A program made the position numbers and the translations under genes. 62,882 bases of DNA from Methanococcoides sp. (GTDB lineage Archaea; Halobacteriota; Methanosarcinia; Methanosarcinales; Methanosarcinaceae): the NCBI GenBank assembly GCA_021108185.1, contig JAIORJ010000016.1:1-62882 (forward strand). Reading direction: 5' to 3'. This document shows positions 10,605-20,199 of this stretch, in pieces (positions within the stretch are counted from its first letter, which is position 1; each line of letters begins with the position of its first letter). The notes beneath the pieces are model-generated. The model worked only from the letters and a program-made list of their open reading frames with translations, ran no database searches and was not told where the DNA came from.

Positions 10605-11744
10605 ATGGGATATGTGCCTCAGGTATCCATTGTAAGGTGTACTGATTATTCGGATGCAAAGGATGCGATCCGAGAGGCTATAGGCCTTATAGGTGGTTTG
10701 GAAGGTATTATTTTTCCGGGTGCAAAGGTCCTTTTAAAACCAAATATCCTTGCTGCAGTTCCTCCTGAGAAAGCTGTAACCACGCACCCGGCCATTGTTG
10801 AGGCTATGTGTGAACTTGTCATTGAGGCAGGAGGTGTCCCCATTGTGGGGGATGGTGCTGGCATAAGTCATCCGGGTGTTACTGATGAAGCTCTTGATAT
10901 ATCCGGTATAAGGGAAGCTGCACAAAGGGGAGGTGCAGAGGTCTTGAGCTTTGAGACCTCAGGTTATGTTCCTGTGGACGTTGAGAATTCAGTACAGCTT
11001 TCACATATCTATTATGCAAAACCGGTCCTGGAGGCAGATGTTGTCATCTCTCTTCCAAAGCTCAAGACCCATGAACTGACAAAGTATACTGGTGCTGTGA
11101 AAAATATGTTTGGTGCTCTTCCGTTGAAGTTCAGGAAACAGGCACATGTGCTTGGAAAGATGGATATGTTCGCTGATGCGCTTGTTGATGTCTATTCTGT
11201 GAAGGTACCTCATCTTGCTGTGATGGATGGGGTGGTGGGAATGGAAGGCAACGGTCCTGCACTTGGTCATCCTGTTAGCTCTGATCTTGTGATGGCAAGC
11301 TTTGATCCTGTTTCCCTTGATATTGTGGCTTCAAAGGTTATTGGTCTTGATCCTCTGACGGTTCCTACGAATGTTGCTGCCCTCAATAGAGGATTCGGTC
11401 ATCCTGAGCCTGATGTGGTGGGTTTGCCTCTTGATGAGGCGAGGGTAGAGTTTGCAATGCCAGGGGTGACACTTGTTGGAAGTATGCCTTCTTTCCTCGT
11501 GAGCCGTTTTGGGAATCTGTTCACCATAAGACCATTCATCGATCCTTTTTCATGTACTCTTTGTGGGGCTTGTGTTCTGAACTGCTCTGCGAAAGCTATA
11601 GAACAGGAAGACGGGGAACTGCAAATAAATAAGAAAAAGTGTATCCTATGCTATTGTTGTCGCGAACTGTGTCCTTCAGGTGCAGTTGAAATGAAGCGCT
11701 CCTTTTTTGCAAAGTTATTGCTAAAAATAAGAAATAGGAGTTAA
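10605..11744 (+). CDS. DUF362 protein with C-terminal 2x[4Fe-4S] ferredoxin domain
   Basis: A 379-residue protein. Residues 1-295 form the DUF362 domain (VLLKPNILAAVPPEKAVTTHP near the N-terminus). The last 70 residues carry two ferredoxin motifs, CTLCGACVLNC and CILCYCCRELCP. Such proteins are presumed Fe-S redox or assembly proteins, but no reaction has been firmly assigned. It is the last gene of the larE-like operon; a terminator hairpin follows immediately. Confidence 0.85.
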   Translation: MGYVPQVSIVRCTDYSDAKDAIREAIGLIGGLEGIIFPGAKVLLKPNILAAVPPEKAVTTHPAIVEAMCELVIEAGGVPIVGDGAGISHPGVTDEALDISGIREAAQRGGAEVLSFETSGYVPVDVENSVQLSHIYYAKPVLEADVVISLPKLKTHELTKYTGAVKNMFGALPLKFRKQAHVLGKMDMFADALVDVYSVKVPHLAVMDGVVGMEGNGPALGHPVSSDLVMASFDPVSLDIVASKVIGLDPLTVPTNVAALNRGFGHPEPDVVGLPLDEARVEFAMPGVTLVGSMPSFLVSRFGNLFTIRPFIDPFSCTLCGACVLNCSAKAIEQEDGELQINKKKCILCYCCRELCPSGAVEMKRSFFAKLLLKIRNRS

Positions 11745-11760
11745 GCGGGAATGCCCGCTT
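11743..11760. terminator. Bidirectional terminator hairpin
   Basis: Perfect inverted repeat AAGCGGG-AATG-CCCGCTT squeezed into the 17 bp between the convergent DUF362 and pheS genes. It can serve both strands. It overlaps the TAA stop of the DUF362 gene. Confidence 0.7.
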
Positions 11761-11761
11761 A

Positions 11762-13243
11762 TCAATCCTTTAACTGACATACCTGACTTTTGCGTAACCA
11801 GTCGATGTCAGCCTGGTATAGCTCACGCAGGTCTTTAAGTCCCAGTTTTAACATTGCCACACGGCTTACGCCAAGGCCCCATGCCAGTACTGGCTGTTTG
11901 ATGCCCAGGGGCTCGGTAACTTCTTTACGGAACACTCCGGCTCCTCCAAGCTCTACCCATCCAAGTCCGTCGATGTATACTTCAGGCTCGACACTGGGTT
12001 CGGTGTATGGGAAGTATCCAGGTCTGAACCTTACATCCTCGAATCCCATTCTGTGGTAGAATTCTTCAAGGCATCCAAGAAGGTTCGCAAAGGACATGTT
12101 CTCATCCATGATGACACCTTCGAGCTGTTCGAACTCCGGGGTGTGTGTCGGATCGATGGTCTCACGGCGGTATGCTCTGTCGATACAGAACGCTTTTACA
12201 GGCGGGTTTGGATTGTCTGTAAGGTACTTGATGGTTACAGCGGTCGTGTGGGTTCTCAGTACATCACGTTTTGCGATATCTTCGCTCCATTTACCGCCCC
12301 ATCCGGTAGATTGCAGGTCTCCCCCATGCTCATGCATGTCGCGTATTCCTTCTTTATATTCTTCCGGAAGATCTGAAGTTGTGTCCAGATGGAACGTGTC
12401 CTGCATTTCACGGGCAGGGTGGTCCTGTGGCTGGAACAGTGCATCGAAATTCCAGAATGAACTTTGCACGACATCGCCCTTTATCTCCGTGAATCCCATT
12501 TCCAGGAAGATCTGGCGCATCTGGTCTATAAGACGCTGGTACGGGTGGATCTTTGCACCGTACACTGGTTTTGGCGGGGTCTGTATGTTGTAAGGTCTGA
12601 ACTTCTTTCCTTTCCAGTCTCCGCTCTTCAATAATTGGGATGTTATCTGTGTGATCTCTTCTTCAATGGTGATACCGGCTTTGACCAGCTGGCGACCCTC
12701 ATCGGTGATGGATACTGTGCGGGCCTTGTCTTCGGTCTTTGATACCAGCTTTCGTTTGACGAGGTCCTTTATGGTGTTCTGGTCAGTGCCTATCTCTTCG
12801 AGGGTCTGGTTCTCTTCTTTGAAGCTTATAATGGCTTTCTCGTCTTCGCCAATATCGGAATTTCCGGTAGGGACCACCATTCCTTTCTCGATGTTCGCCC
12901 AATTTTTCCTGCGAAGCCATCCTGTTGCGATACCCACCATTTTTGGAGATAACTTTTCTTTAAGTTCGTCCATGGATGTCGGCTCAGAGATACAGTTCAT
13001 TATCTGTCTTTCAGGCAGTCCTTCTTCCGCATAGGTACGGCCTTCGGACGTGAGTGAATATATCTCGGTGACAACATCGGTCACTTCGGTCAGTCCGTTC
13101 TCTGAGAGAGAAAATGCGGATTGCATTGCAGTTTCCACTTTCATGGACGTTTTTTCTGCAAGCTCTTCCGGAGTCGTGGATGTTAGTTCATCCATTGCGA
13201 TAAGCACATTCTTGTCATTGGTTGTAAGATTATAATCGGTCAT
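11762..13243 (-). CDS. pheS: Phenylalanyl-tRNA synthetase alpha subunit
   Basis: A 493-residue class II synthetase subunit that charges tRNA-Phe together with PheT (not in the window). Residues 1-200 contain winged-helix repeats, typical of the archaeal/eukaryotic type. The catalytic half shows motif 2 ([20 protein letters not shown]) and motif 3 ([18 protein letters not shown]). I start at the ATG at 13243 because AAAGGA lies eight bases before it and only two bases before the alternative ATG at 13252. trpS lies 18 bp upstream on the same strand. Confidence 0.94.
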   Translation of the reverse strand: MTDYNLTTNDKNVLIAMDELTSTTPEELAEKTSMKVETAMQSAFSLSENGLTEVTDVVTEIYSLTSEGRTYAEEGLPERQIMNCISEPTSMDELKEKLSPKMVGIATGWLRRKNWANIEKGMVVPTGNSDIGEDEKAIISFKEENQTLEEIGTDQNTIKDLVKRKLVSKTEDKARTVSITDEGRQLVKAGITIEEEITQITSQLLKSGDWKGKKFRPYNIQTPPKPVYGAKIHPYQRLIDQMRQIFLEMGFTEIKGDVVQSSFWNFDALFQPQDHPAREMQDTFHLDTTSDLPEEYKEGIRDMHEHGGDLQSTGWGGKWSEDIAKRDVLRTHTTAVTIKYLTDNPNPPVKAFCIDRAYRRETIDPTHTPEFEQLEGVIMDENMSFANLLGCLEEFYHRMGFEDVRFRPGYFPYTEPSVEPEVYIDGLGWVELGGAGVFRKEVTEPLGIKQPVLAWGLGVSRVAMLKLGLKDLRELYQADIDWLRKSQVCQLKD

Positions 13244-13261
13244 AGGGATCATTTCCTTTCT

Positions 13262-14560
13262 TTATAATCCATAATCGTCCAGTCTGTCTTTTGCAAGCTC
13301 ACGTTTTTCCTGATGGTCTGTCAGGAATTCTTCCATGAGCTCTGATGCAAGGGCTTTACATGTGCCACACATACGCTTGCCACAGACACATTCATCGTAT
13401 ATCTCTGCCAGCTCGTTATCGTCTTCCACAAGGTGGAACATCAATAGTTCGTACACTGAGCATTTGTCCGCTTCACCGCCGAGCTTTTTCTGCTCTTCCA
13501 GGCTCACTCTTCCGCCGGTCTTTGCACGTTTTACTTTCTTTGCAGCCAGCTTTGGGTCTTCTTTTAGTGAAATGAGGCTTTCCGGAACACTGCTGGACAT
13601 TTTACCGCCCTGCAAGCCTGACATGAACCTATGGTAGGTGGAGGAAGGTGGTACAAAAGCATAACCTCCGTTCTCGATCTCGACCTCTCTTACCGTCTCA
13701 AGGAGCTTATTATAGTCATCTGCTCCGTAGACATCGATGTGTCCTTCGAAAAGCTTGGTGTCCCAGGGCAATCTTTCTGCTATCTCTGCAAGGGAACCTT
13801 CAGGTGCGGCTTTGCTGCGTACGCTGAAGAACTTGTTCTTGTCCTTGTCTTCGCGTCCCTCTATCCTGAACATGTTCATTTTGTGTGCAAGTCCACGGGT
13901 GAGACGCATATGTGGGTCCTGGTCAGCTCCCACTGGAATCACCGTAGGTTTTGGTCCACCGTACTCGGAAAGTTGCGGCTGGAGGATATCGGCACTTTGG
14001 GTGATCGCACTTACCATGTGGGCCACATTGGTCTCTCCGCTGAATCCATAGATGGCACTGAGTTCTGAGAAGTTCGCCTTGGCACTGAGCTCGAATGCAA
14101 GGTCCTTCACATTCTCGGATCCGGACTGGAAGTAAACATGTCCGTCCGGTTCAAATCCAAGTGCAATGAGGCTTACAATGTAATCTTCTATGCCGATCTG
14201 GCGACACTTTTCCCATGAAATGCCTCTTACTGAATATGCTTCTCTGTCAGCAATGCCTACAAAGGCATCTGCTCCCATCTTCTGATGCCAGATTATCTCT
14301 TCCATGACCATTTTATGTCCGAGATGTCCTCCGCCTGTCGGCATGAAACCGCTCATGACCGAGAAAGGCTCTTTGTTCTTCATTGCATCTGTGATCAGAT
14401 CATAACTTCGGTGTCCGAAGATCATTTTTCTGCGCATGTATCGGTGGGGGTCGGGGAGTTCTGAGCAGATGTCCTCAAAGGGCATTATGCCGAATTCATC
14501 GAATAGTTTGGAATAGTCATCGATGTTCACAGAACCCCATGGGTCAAGTTTCATATTCAT
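13262..14560 (-). CDS. trpS: Tryptophanyl-tRNA synthetase
   Basis: A 432-residue class I synthetase. The HIGH-equivalent is GGGHLGHKM (~76) and the KMSKS-equivalent is [11 protein letters not shown] (~320), the archaeal/eukaryotic arrangement. The C-terminal region carries a Cys-rich [14 protein letters not shown] segment. AGAGGCAGCAC precedes the ATG. It is 18 bp ahead of pheS, so the two synthetase genes form a transcription unit. Confidence 0.94.
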   Translation of the reverse strand: MNMKLDPWGSVNIDDYSKLFDEFGIMPFEDICSELPDPHRYMRRKMIFGHRSYDLITDAMKNKEPFSVMSGFMPTGGGHLGHKMVMEEIIWHQKMGADAFVGIADREAYSVRGISWEKCRQIGIEDYIVSLIALGFEPDGHVYFQSGSENVKDLAFELSAKANFSELSAIYGFSGETNVAHMVSAITQSADILQPQLSEYGGPKPTVIPVGADQDPHMRLTRGLAHKMNMFRIEGREDKDKNKFFSVRSKAAPEGSLAEIAERLPWDTKLFEGHIDVYGADDYNKLLETVREVEIENGGYAFVPPSSTYHRFMSGLQGGKMSSSVPESLISLKEDPKLAAKKVKRAKTGGRVSLEEQKKLGGEADKCSVYELLMFHLVEDDNELAEIYDECVCGKRMCGTCKALASELMEEFLTDHQEKRELAKDRLDDYGL

Positions 14561-14626
14561 GTGCTGCCTCTGTAATTTTTTGCCGCTTATAATATCAGTA
14601 TTCTTGAATTTGAACGTATATATCGC

Positions 14627-15859
14627 TTACCTAATGAGCTTGAAATCATAAGGTTTGCTGGCTTCCTCAGGGATCTTTGATACAAGTTTCAGATATTCCT
14701 TCTCCTGCATAAGGCAGGAGTGTCTTTCTCCCTTGAAATCACTGACCTTGCGTACCTTACTCCATATGGACCTTAGCGAATCGGCCTGTATATTGCCAAA
14801 GCTGAACGGGATGTACGGGCAGGGTTTTACGGAACCTTCCACACATACGTGTAACCAGCGCTGACCTGCCATACATCCAAGCATCTCGCCTTCAAAATAG
14901 GTGTTCGCAAATATCCGGGGTCCGTCCTTGGAAGCATTGATCCTGTGATACATTTCCATTATACGATCCCTGTCCTCATCTGTGATGATGGGGTCTTCAG
15001 GTCTTTTAGGAACTGATTCCCAGAGGGAGAATTCGTGTACTCCCAGGTCCGTTGCAAGCAGGTACATAGATTCCAGTTTTTCCATGTTCTTAGGGGATAC
15101 ATGGGTACACATGGTAACAAGAAGTCCTGCATCCAATCCGTATTTTATTGCGCCGGTAGCTTTTTCGAAAGCGCCTTCGAGCTTTCTTATGGAATCGTGT
15201 TCTTCCGGTACGATGGAATATATGCTGACCAGAAGGTTGTGAAGTCCTATGTCCTTTAGTTTTTGCGCAACCTCGGGTGTCATTTCAGTGCCAGGGGTGT
15301 AGATATTGACTATTGCTTTGTCCTTGTCCACATATTCGATAAGTTCGAATATATCCTCGCGAAGGAGCGGGTCCCCTTCTGTGAATGTGATAACGACCGC
15401 ACCCATATCCAGGGCTTCGTCAATGGCTTTTTTGATAGTGGCAGTATCGAGGTCTCCTTCTCCTCCGCTTATGACGCAGTGGTCACATTTGCAGTTGCAG
15501 TTCCTTGTTATCTCAAAAGAAACGGTCTCAGGAACGTATTTACCAAGAGCTATCTGGGTCTCTGCGAATAGCAGGCGTTTGAACACATTACTGGGGATCG
15601 GGGGCAGCCATGTGGAGGCAATGACCCTGTCCTTCTCTACAAGTGCCGGTTTTTCAGCTTCAAGGGTTGCGTTCATTTTTTTAAGGAAAGGGGAGCAAAT
15701 GCCGCGTAAATGTCCTTTTGCTTCAAGTTTTAAAAATCCGTTCTGATGTTTCAGATCGATGGTAAGTCCCGGGATGGAGAGCACTGTTATCTCTTCTTTA
15801 TCCGGGGATGTATCCGTATTCTCATCCACATTTCCCATTTTAGAGTCCTCGTATATCAT
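14627..15859 (-). CDS. Radical SAM/SPASM-type protein
   Basis: A 410-residue radical SAM enzyme. The SAM-cluster motif is CNCKCDHC (CX3CX2C, ~123-130). A TIM-barrel core follows, and the C-terminal part has a SPASM-like Cys arrangement (CVEGSVKPCPYIPFSFGN ... CLM). The first ~110 residues are an extra domain. The partner peptide or substrate is unknown. Its start overlaps the stop of the small KaiC-like remnant by one base (TAATG), suggesting translational coupling. It is not Mmp10 as far as I can judge. Confidence 0.82.
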   Translation of the reverse strand: MIYEDSKMGNVDENTDTSPDKEEITVLSIPGLTIDLKHQNGFLKLEAKGHLRGICSPFLKKMNATLEAEKPALVEKDRVIASTWLPPIPSNVFKRLLFAETQIALGKYVPETVSFEITRNCNCKCDHCVISGGEGDLDTATIKKAIDEALDMGAVVITFTEGDPLLREDIFELIEYVDKDKAIVNIYTPGTEMTPEVAQKLKDIGLHNLLVSIYSIVPEEHDSIRKLEGAFEKATGAIKYGLDAGLLVTMCTHVSPKNMEKLESMYLLATDLGVHEFSLWESVPKRPEDPIITDEDRDRIMEMYHRINASKDGPRIFANTYFEGEMLGCMAGQRWLHVCVEGSVKPCPYIPFSFGNIQADSLRSIWSKVRKVSDFKGERHSCLMQEKEYLKLVSKIPEEASKPYDFKLIR

Positions 15860-16104
15860 TATAGGTTTGTTGCATCCTCTCCGGGAGTCTGCTCATCTGG
15901 GCTGAAAACGATGCGCTCTTCATCTTCCATGGTCATGTAAGCCTTTAGCTCCCCATTTCCGATAACGCCTTCGTATAAAAATTGAACCTCGAAAGTGGTA
16001 ATTCCACTTTCAAGTCCTCCCTTAAGGAGAATTACATCATTGTCGAGAGCTCCGTTACCAATAAGTTCATGGAATTCTGGTATTGAAGTCGAATCTCGAT
16101 ACAT
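15859..16104 (-). pseudogene. Truncated KaiC/RAD55-like ATPase remnant
   Basis: An 81-codon ORF whose first ~65 residues match the N-terminus of KaiC-like ATPases (pattern FDELIGGG...DVILLxGGxGSGKTTFxxQFLYEG). The Walker A has decayed: here it is GGLESGITT, so the catalytic Lys is Ile. The protein stops after ~80 of the usual 230 or more residues. It ends in TAATG shared with the radical SAM start, so its translation may now matter only as a coupling leader. It could also be a small protein with a new role. Confidence 0.6.
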
Positions 16105-16153
16105 CTAGACCCTCTCAAGGGAATAGTTCAATGATGATGTGGGATGAACGCGT

Positions 16154-16765
16154 TTAAACAACGCGTTCTGCAAATGCGAGGTTCCCACTGATCCTCTTGA
16201 TCTTGATCTTCAGGACATCACCTTTTGTGGCGCCAGGTACGAATATGGTAAATTTAGCAAGTTTAGCAATACCGTCGCCTTTTGAACCGACAGCATCTAT
16301 TCTTACTTCATATTCCTCACCTTCTTCAACTGCGTCACGTGGTGTGGCAATTGTAGTTCGCCTCTTCTTGACAGGGCGATGTGCTCCACAAGCAGCACAC
16401 TTTAAAATAATAATTCTGTCGGATTTGACAAGCTGGGTATCAGGACGGTTACATTCGGAGCACATTACGTACTCTTCCACATATGCATCGATGTTCGATT
16501 TAATGTTCTCCTTTGGGAACTTTCCCTGGAAGATCACACGTTTTCCTTCGATCTTACCTGCTGTACCCATTTCCCTTGTGAGGTATTTCATAAGATGGTC
16601 TGGGTCACGGTTCAGAACATCTGCGATATTTGCAAAGTTATCCAGAACAGTGGTCTTACCTTCTATGAATATCCTGGGTTCTGGAATTACGAAACGAACG
16701 TCCGTAGTTTCCACATCAGGGAGATTTTCAATAGCCCTATTCAACATCGTTTCGTAATCATCCAT
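16154..16765 (-). CDS. Translation initiation factor aIF2 subunit beta with TRAM domain
   Basis: A 203-residue protein. Residues 1-135 are aIF2-beta, including the zinc ribbon ([10 protein letters not shown] ... CAACGAHRP). The last ~60 residues form a TRAM RNA-binding domain ([21 protein letters not shown] ...), a fusion known in Methanosarcinales. Role: part of the heterotrimer that brings Met-tRNAi to the ribosome. Its alpha partner is encoded in this window at 34.05-34.85 kb. Confidence 0.93.
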   Translation of the reverse strand: MDDYETMLNRAIENLPDVETTDVRFVIPEPRIFIEGKTTVLDNFANIADVLNRDPDHLMKYLTREMGTAGKIEGKRVIFQGKFPKENIKSNIDAYVEEYVMCSECNRPDTQLVKSDRIIILKCAACGAHRPVKKRRTTIATPRDAVEEGEEYEVRIDAVGSKGDGIAKLAKFTIFVPGATKGDVLKIKIKRISGNLAFAERVV

Positions 16766-16795
16766 TTTGATACCCTCTTGTTATATTAAAATTAT

Positions 16796-17314
16796 TTATC
16801 TTACCAGTTCCTGGCCTTGATCTACTACGATCGTGACAGGAGTTGGTAATTTCTGACCAGCCCTTCTCAGAGCATCTTTTGCAATGATGAAGTGCTCTTT
16901 GTTGACTGAGATCGTAAAGATCTTCTGTCTTGCGGCTACCCTTGCAGCAGTACTAACATTCTTTCCGTATGCAGCTCTCATTCCACTTGATACACGGTCC
17001 GCACCTGCGCCGGTTGCCTGCTTGTTCTCTCTCAGAACCTCGTGTGGGTAAACCCTGAGTTTCATATGGAAGCCGGAACGTCCTGCTGCTGTTGTCATTG
17101 CTCTGTTAGCAGTGATACGTGCAGCTTCAAGAGCTGTGTGTCTGATCTGGCATCTTTCATCTGCTAGAAGTGTTATCTTTACTGGGAATTCAGCGGTCTT
17201 GTTTCCCATATCGAAGTGAATGACCTGACTACCCGGTACACCGCCCATATATTTCCTTCTGGTGAATGAGCGTGACTTCACATTTCTATACATACTTGCT
17301 GGTTTTCTTACCAT
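16796..17314 (-). CDS. rpl10e: Ribosomal protein L10e (uL16 family)
   Basis: A 172-residue large-subunit protein recognised over its full length ([11 protein letters not shown]..., [22 protein letters not shown]). A strong Shine-Dalgarno AAGGAGG sits upstream of the ATG. It is the first gene of the minus-strand unit that continues into aIF2-beta. Confidence 0.96.
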   Translation of the reverse strand: MVRKPASMYRNVKSRSFTRRKYMGGVPGSQVIHFDMGNKTAEFPVKITLLADERCQIRHTALEAARITANRAMTTAAGRSGFHMKLRVYPHEVLRENKQATGAGADRVSSGMRAAYGKNVSTAARVAARQKIFTISVNKEHFIIAKDALRRAGQKLPTPVTIVVDQGQELVR

Positions 17315-17627
17315 GAGTTTAAGCCTCCTTGAATTATATTATTATGATCTAAGAACGCACTGTCAAGTTCTTATCTTTTTCAGGCAGGTTATCCTGACTT
17401 GGAGTAGTGCGTCTTGAAATTCTTTAAATTGTTAATGTGTCAATGGTGCATCCCCCTACTACTTAGGGGTTTATAAGTCTTATCAATAGAATCATAATCG
17501 ATTGTTTTTGATGAATTTTTCATTATGGTGCATCAAGTATAATTAGCTTTTGAAAAGACCGGTTCTATTTATATATGGAATAAAGTTCCTGGAAATCCAT
17601 ATATAGCACATTATACATACTTTTATT
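17315..17627. promoter_or_regulatory. Divergent intergenic promoter region
   Basis: This 313-bp gap lies between rpl10e (minus) and moaB (plus). For moaB, the TATA-like TATTTATATATGG at 17567-17579 fits an archaeal promoter about 50 bp before the ATG. Toward rpl10e there are AT-rich stretches (TTATAAGTCTTATC near 17470), and an imperfect A/T palindrome around ATAATCGATTG. No ORF or tRNA was found in it. Confidence 0.45.
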
Positions 17628-18161
17628 ATGAACACTGTCTCCAATCAACACAAGGAAGGTGCAGCTAAAACCTTTAAATTTGCTATCATCTCCATTTCGA
17701 CCTCAAGGTATGAAAAGTATGGTTCAGGCACATCTCCTGTGGGTGCTGAGGATATTTCCGGCAAAATAATGATGGACCTGGTCGAAGCAAATGGGCATCA
17801 TTTAGTTGATTATTGTCTTGTTTCAGATGAAATGTCTGCTATAAAAGAAGCTGTCACTGAAGCGATACTAAAAGGTGCAGATATTGTAATTACCACCGGC
17901 GGGACTGGTCTAACTCCTTCCGATGTGACCATTGAGTCCGTGGTCCCCATGTTCGACAGGCAAATGCCTGGATTTGGTGAACTTTTCAGATACAAAAGCA
18001 TTGAACAGATCGGATCGGCTGTCATACTGACGCGTGCGGATGCAGGTATTATTGGCGGTTCTGCGGTCTTTTGCCTGCCCGGATCTCCCAGTGCGGTTGA
18101 GCTGGCACTATCTGATATAATCCTCCCGGAAGCAGGGCATATAGTTAAACATATTAGATAA
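17628..18161 (+). CDS. moaB: Molybdenum cofactor biosynthesis protein MoaB/MogA family
   Basis: A 177-residue adenylyltransferase-type protein acting on molybdopterin. The TTGGTGLTPSDVTIE motif (~92-106) and the C-terminal LPGSPSAVELAL are diagnostic. The first ~15 residues are a variable tail. Molybdopterin or tungstopterin is needed here for formylmethanofuran dehydrogenase. It is a single gene with its own promoter. Confidence 0.93.
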   Translation: MNTVSNQHKEGAAKTFKFAIISISTSRYEKYGSGTSPVGAEDISGKIMMDLVEANGHHLVDYCLVSDEMSAIKEAVTEAILKGADIVITTGGTGLTPSDVTIESVVPMFDRQMPGFGELFRYKSIEQIGSAVILTRADAGIIGGSAVFCLPGSPSAVELALSDIILPEAGHIVKHIR

Positions 18162-18178
18162 GAAATTTATAAAATATG

Positions 18179-18220
18179 TCTATATACTATGGTCTATATA
18201 CTATGGTCTATATACTATGG
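18179..18220. repeat. 14-bp direct tandem repeat, three copies
   Basis: Unit TCTATATACTATGG is repeated exactly three times, followed by a partial TCT. It lies 17 bp after the moaB stop, in the 287-bp gap before the KaiC-like gene. The perfect identity of the copies suggests recent slippage or use as a protein-binding array. Each copy contains a TATATA core. Confidence 0.85.
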
Positions 18221-18448
18221 TCTCTAAATGACGATATGATATTATTATGTGGTAATGTCTGCAATACATTTGTAGTCACAAGCGAAATAACATGTCAACA
18301 TGATATCTCTTTATCATGTACTGATGTGCAAATAAGCGAACATCTGCCTATTTCAACGCCATTGTTAAGTAGTTTTAATAAAATGCACATGTTATTCGTG
18401 CAGGGTTTGCACATATTAACAGGGATGAATTCATCGTAGGAATGACAC

Positions 18449-19150
18449 ATGGTTGAGTATTTGTTAGGTATAAAGGAACTTGATGACCTGATCGGAGGGA
18501 TCCGAGAGGGTACCAATCTGATGTTGATAGGTCCTCCTATGTGTGGAAAGGATGATCTTCTCAATAAGATAGTTCATACTGGCCTGAAGAACAATGAAGC
18601 TTCTATTATCGTTTCTACTCGTGAGACCGGAGAACGCGTCCTCGAATGGTTCTCTCTTAATGATCTTGATGTCGAGAATGCCAATATCGGTATTGTGGAC
18701 TGTGTTACCAAAACACTTGGTATTCCTACTCAGGATCTGGATATGATCAAGAGGGCGGCAAGCCCGGTGGATCTTACTGGCATCGGTGTGAGGATGGGTC
18801 AGTATCTTGAGGAATTCCTTGTGCAGAGGAAGTCCATTGGCCTGAGGCTATGCATGAACTCATTATCTACTATTTTGATGTATTCCAATCTGCAGACCGT
18901 TTTCAGATTCTTACATGTTTACACAGGGCGTGTCAAAGCCGCAAAAGCATTTGGTATCTTTGTGGTCGAGGATGAGACGCACGATCCTCAGACGGTGGCT
19001 ACTCTGAAACAACTGTTCGATGGTATGATCGAGATAAAGGAAACTGATTCTGGGTATGCTATAAGGGTACTGGGTATCACTCAAAAACCAACCAAATGGT
19101 ATGATTTTGAGATAGATGGTACTGATGTTAACATTCTTTCCACTGAATGA
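18449..19150 (+). CDS. KaiC/RAD55-like RecA-superfamily ATPase
   Basis: A 233-residue single-domain ATPase. Walker A is GPPMCGKDD (~27-35), in which a Lys is kept but the usual Thr/Ser is Asp, so nucleotide hydrolysis is uncertain. Walker B lies near LRLCMNSLSTIL. Such proteins are often signalling or gas-vesicle/archaellum-type regulators in haloarchaea and methanogens. There is no partner gene beside it. The upstream 287 bp holds the 14-bp repeats. Confidence 0.75.
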   Translation: MVEYLLGIKELDDLIGGIREGTNLMLIGPPMCGKDDLLNKIVHTGLKNNEASIIVSTRETGERVLEWFSLNDLDVENANIGIVDCVTKTLGIPTQDLDMIKRAASPVDLTGIGVRMGQYLEEFLVQRKSIGLRLCMNSLSTILMYSNLQTVFRFLHVYTGRVKAAKAFGIFVVEDETHDPQTVATLKQLFDGMIEIKETDSGYAIRVLGITQKPTKWYDFEIDGTDVNILSTE

Positions 19151-19239
19151 CAGTTCCCTTGAAAATATCTGTCTTTCAAAGCACTATTCTCATGTACTGC
19201 CGAAAGGTATAACTCAAATAAATTTTCTGTAGGTTCATT

Positions 19240-19500
19240 ATGGATAAAGAAAAACTATACAAACTTAGGTCTGAAGCCACTCATGTCAAACCGATTATCA
19301 ATGTTGGCAAAAGCGGTGTCACTGACCAGCTTATCGTGGAATTGAGAAAACATATCAAGGAGAGGCATCTCGTAAAGGTAAAAGTTCTTAAAAGTGCCTC
19401 TTATGAAGATGGAATTGATGCGATTGCTGAAACCCTCGTTGAGGGCACAAAGGCAACACTCATTGATGTAAGAGGGACTTCAGTGGTACTTTACCGCTGA
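19240..19500 (+). CDS. CRM-domain RNA-binding protein (YhbY family)
   Basis: An 86-residue single CRM domain. The GKSGVTDQLIVELRKHIK segment (~23-40) contains the GxxG-type RNA-binding loop, and the C-terminal GTSVVLYR is typical. YhbY-type proteins bind pre-50S ribosomes. It is convergent with the DUF190 gene, whose stop lies 3 bp beyond its own. Confidence 0.9.
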   Translation: MDKEKLYKLRSEATHVKPIINVGKSGVTDQLIVELRKHIKERHLVKVKVLKSASYEDGIDAIAETLVEGTKATLIDVRGTSVVLYR

Positions 19501-19503
19501 TAT

Positions 19504-19812
19504 TCAATATATTATCTCAACTTCCTGAAGAGTAACAAGTCCTTCAGGAACCATTTTCCTTATGTTTGGGAGTATCTCCCTGATCTTCTCTTCTGAATCA
19601 ACAGCTTCTATTATTAGTGGGAGCTGGGTTCCAAGCCTAAGTATGCTTGCAGTATGTATCTCGTTATGCACGCCATATCCTTCGATACCATGAAGCACGG
19701 TTGCTCCTGATATGCCAGCCTCCCTGAGCATCTCCAATATGGCCTCATGTGCAACCTTTCCCTCGAATTTGCTGTTCTCATTAAGGTATATCTTGAGAAT
19801 TTTTGATGCCAT
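19504..19812 (-). CDS. DUF190 (CutA-like) protein of the fluoride cluster
   Basis: A 102-residue ferredoxin-like fold protein of DUF190, related in fold to PII/CutA. It matches the family string LYLNE...YxxILxxLRExGISGATVLHGIEGYG. DUF190 genes are commonly linked to crcB fluoride channels, and here the gene follows two of them on the same strand. Its role (trimeric regulator or sensor) is inferred, not shown. Confidence 0.88.
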   Translation of the reverse strand: MASKILKIYLNENSKFEGKVAHEAILEMLREAGISGATVLHGIEGYGVHNEIHTASILRLGTQLPLIIEAVDSEEKIREILPNIRKMVPEGLVTLQEVEIIY

Positions 19813-19833
19813 ACTAACTCATTTTCTTTCAAA

Positions 19834-20199
19834 TTAGATTAAACTTGCTAACTGATGTCCTAGCAACACTCCTAATATACACAGGGATAGATTCAAGATT
19901 ATATTTAATATCAAATCTATTGTTCTTCCTTCTTCAAGCATTCTGGAAGTTTCGTATGCAAACGTAGAATATGTGGTGAAAGAGCCAAGCACTCCTATAT
20001 TTACAAGGTGCAGGCTAATATTTTGTGATGATGCAAATGTAAGGGTCGAGAGCATAATGCTTCCAATGACGTTGACAAGCAGTGTTCCTGTGGGGAGGTT
20101 CCTGGCCTTTGGCACTATGCCGGATACTATGTATCTCAAAGGAGCACCTATGGCTCCACCAAGCCCGACCAGCAGGATCTCTTCAAGTCCTCCGGTCAT
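19834..20199 (-). CDS. crcB: Fluoride channel CrcB/Fluc, subunit 1
   Basis: A 121-residue four-helix membrane protein that exports fluoride. Signature strings are GGAIGAPLRY, GTLLVNVIGS and GVLGSFTTYSTF, where the last holds the Phe/Thr track of Fluc channels. A very strong Shine-Dalgarno (AAGGAGGAGGAGGAG) precedes the ATG, and the start overlaps the upstream crcB stop by 4 bp. Two adjacent genes suggest a heterodimeric dual-topology channel. Confidence 0.93.
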   Translation of the reverse strand: MTGGLEEILLVGLGGAIGAPLRYIVSGIVPKARNLPTGTLLVNVIGSIMLSTLTFASSQNISLHLVNIGVLGSFTTYSTFAYETSRMLEEGRTIDLILNIILNLSLCILGVLLGHQLASLI

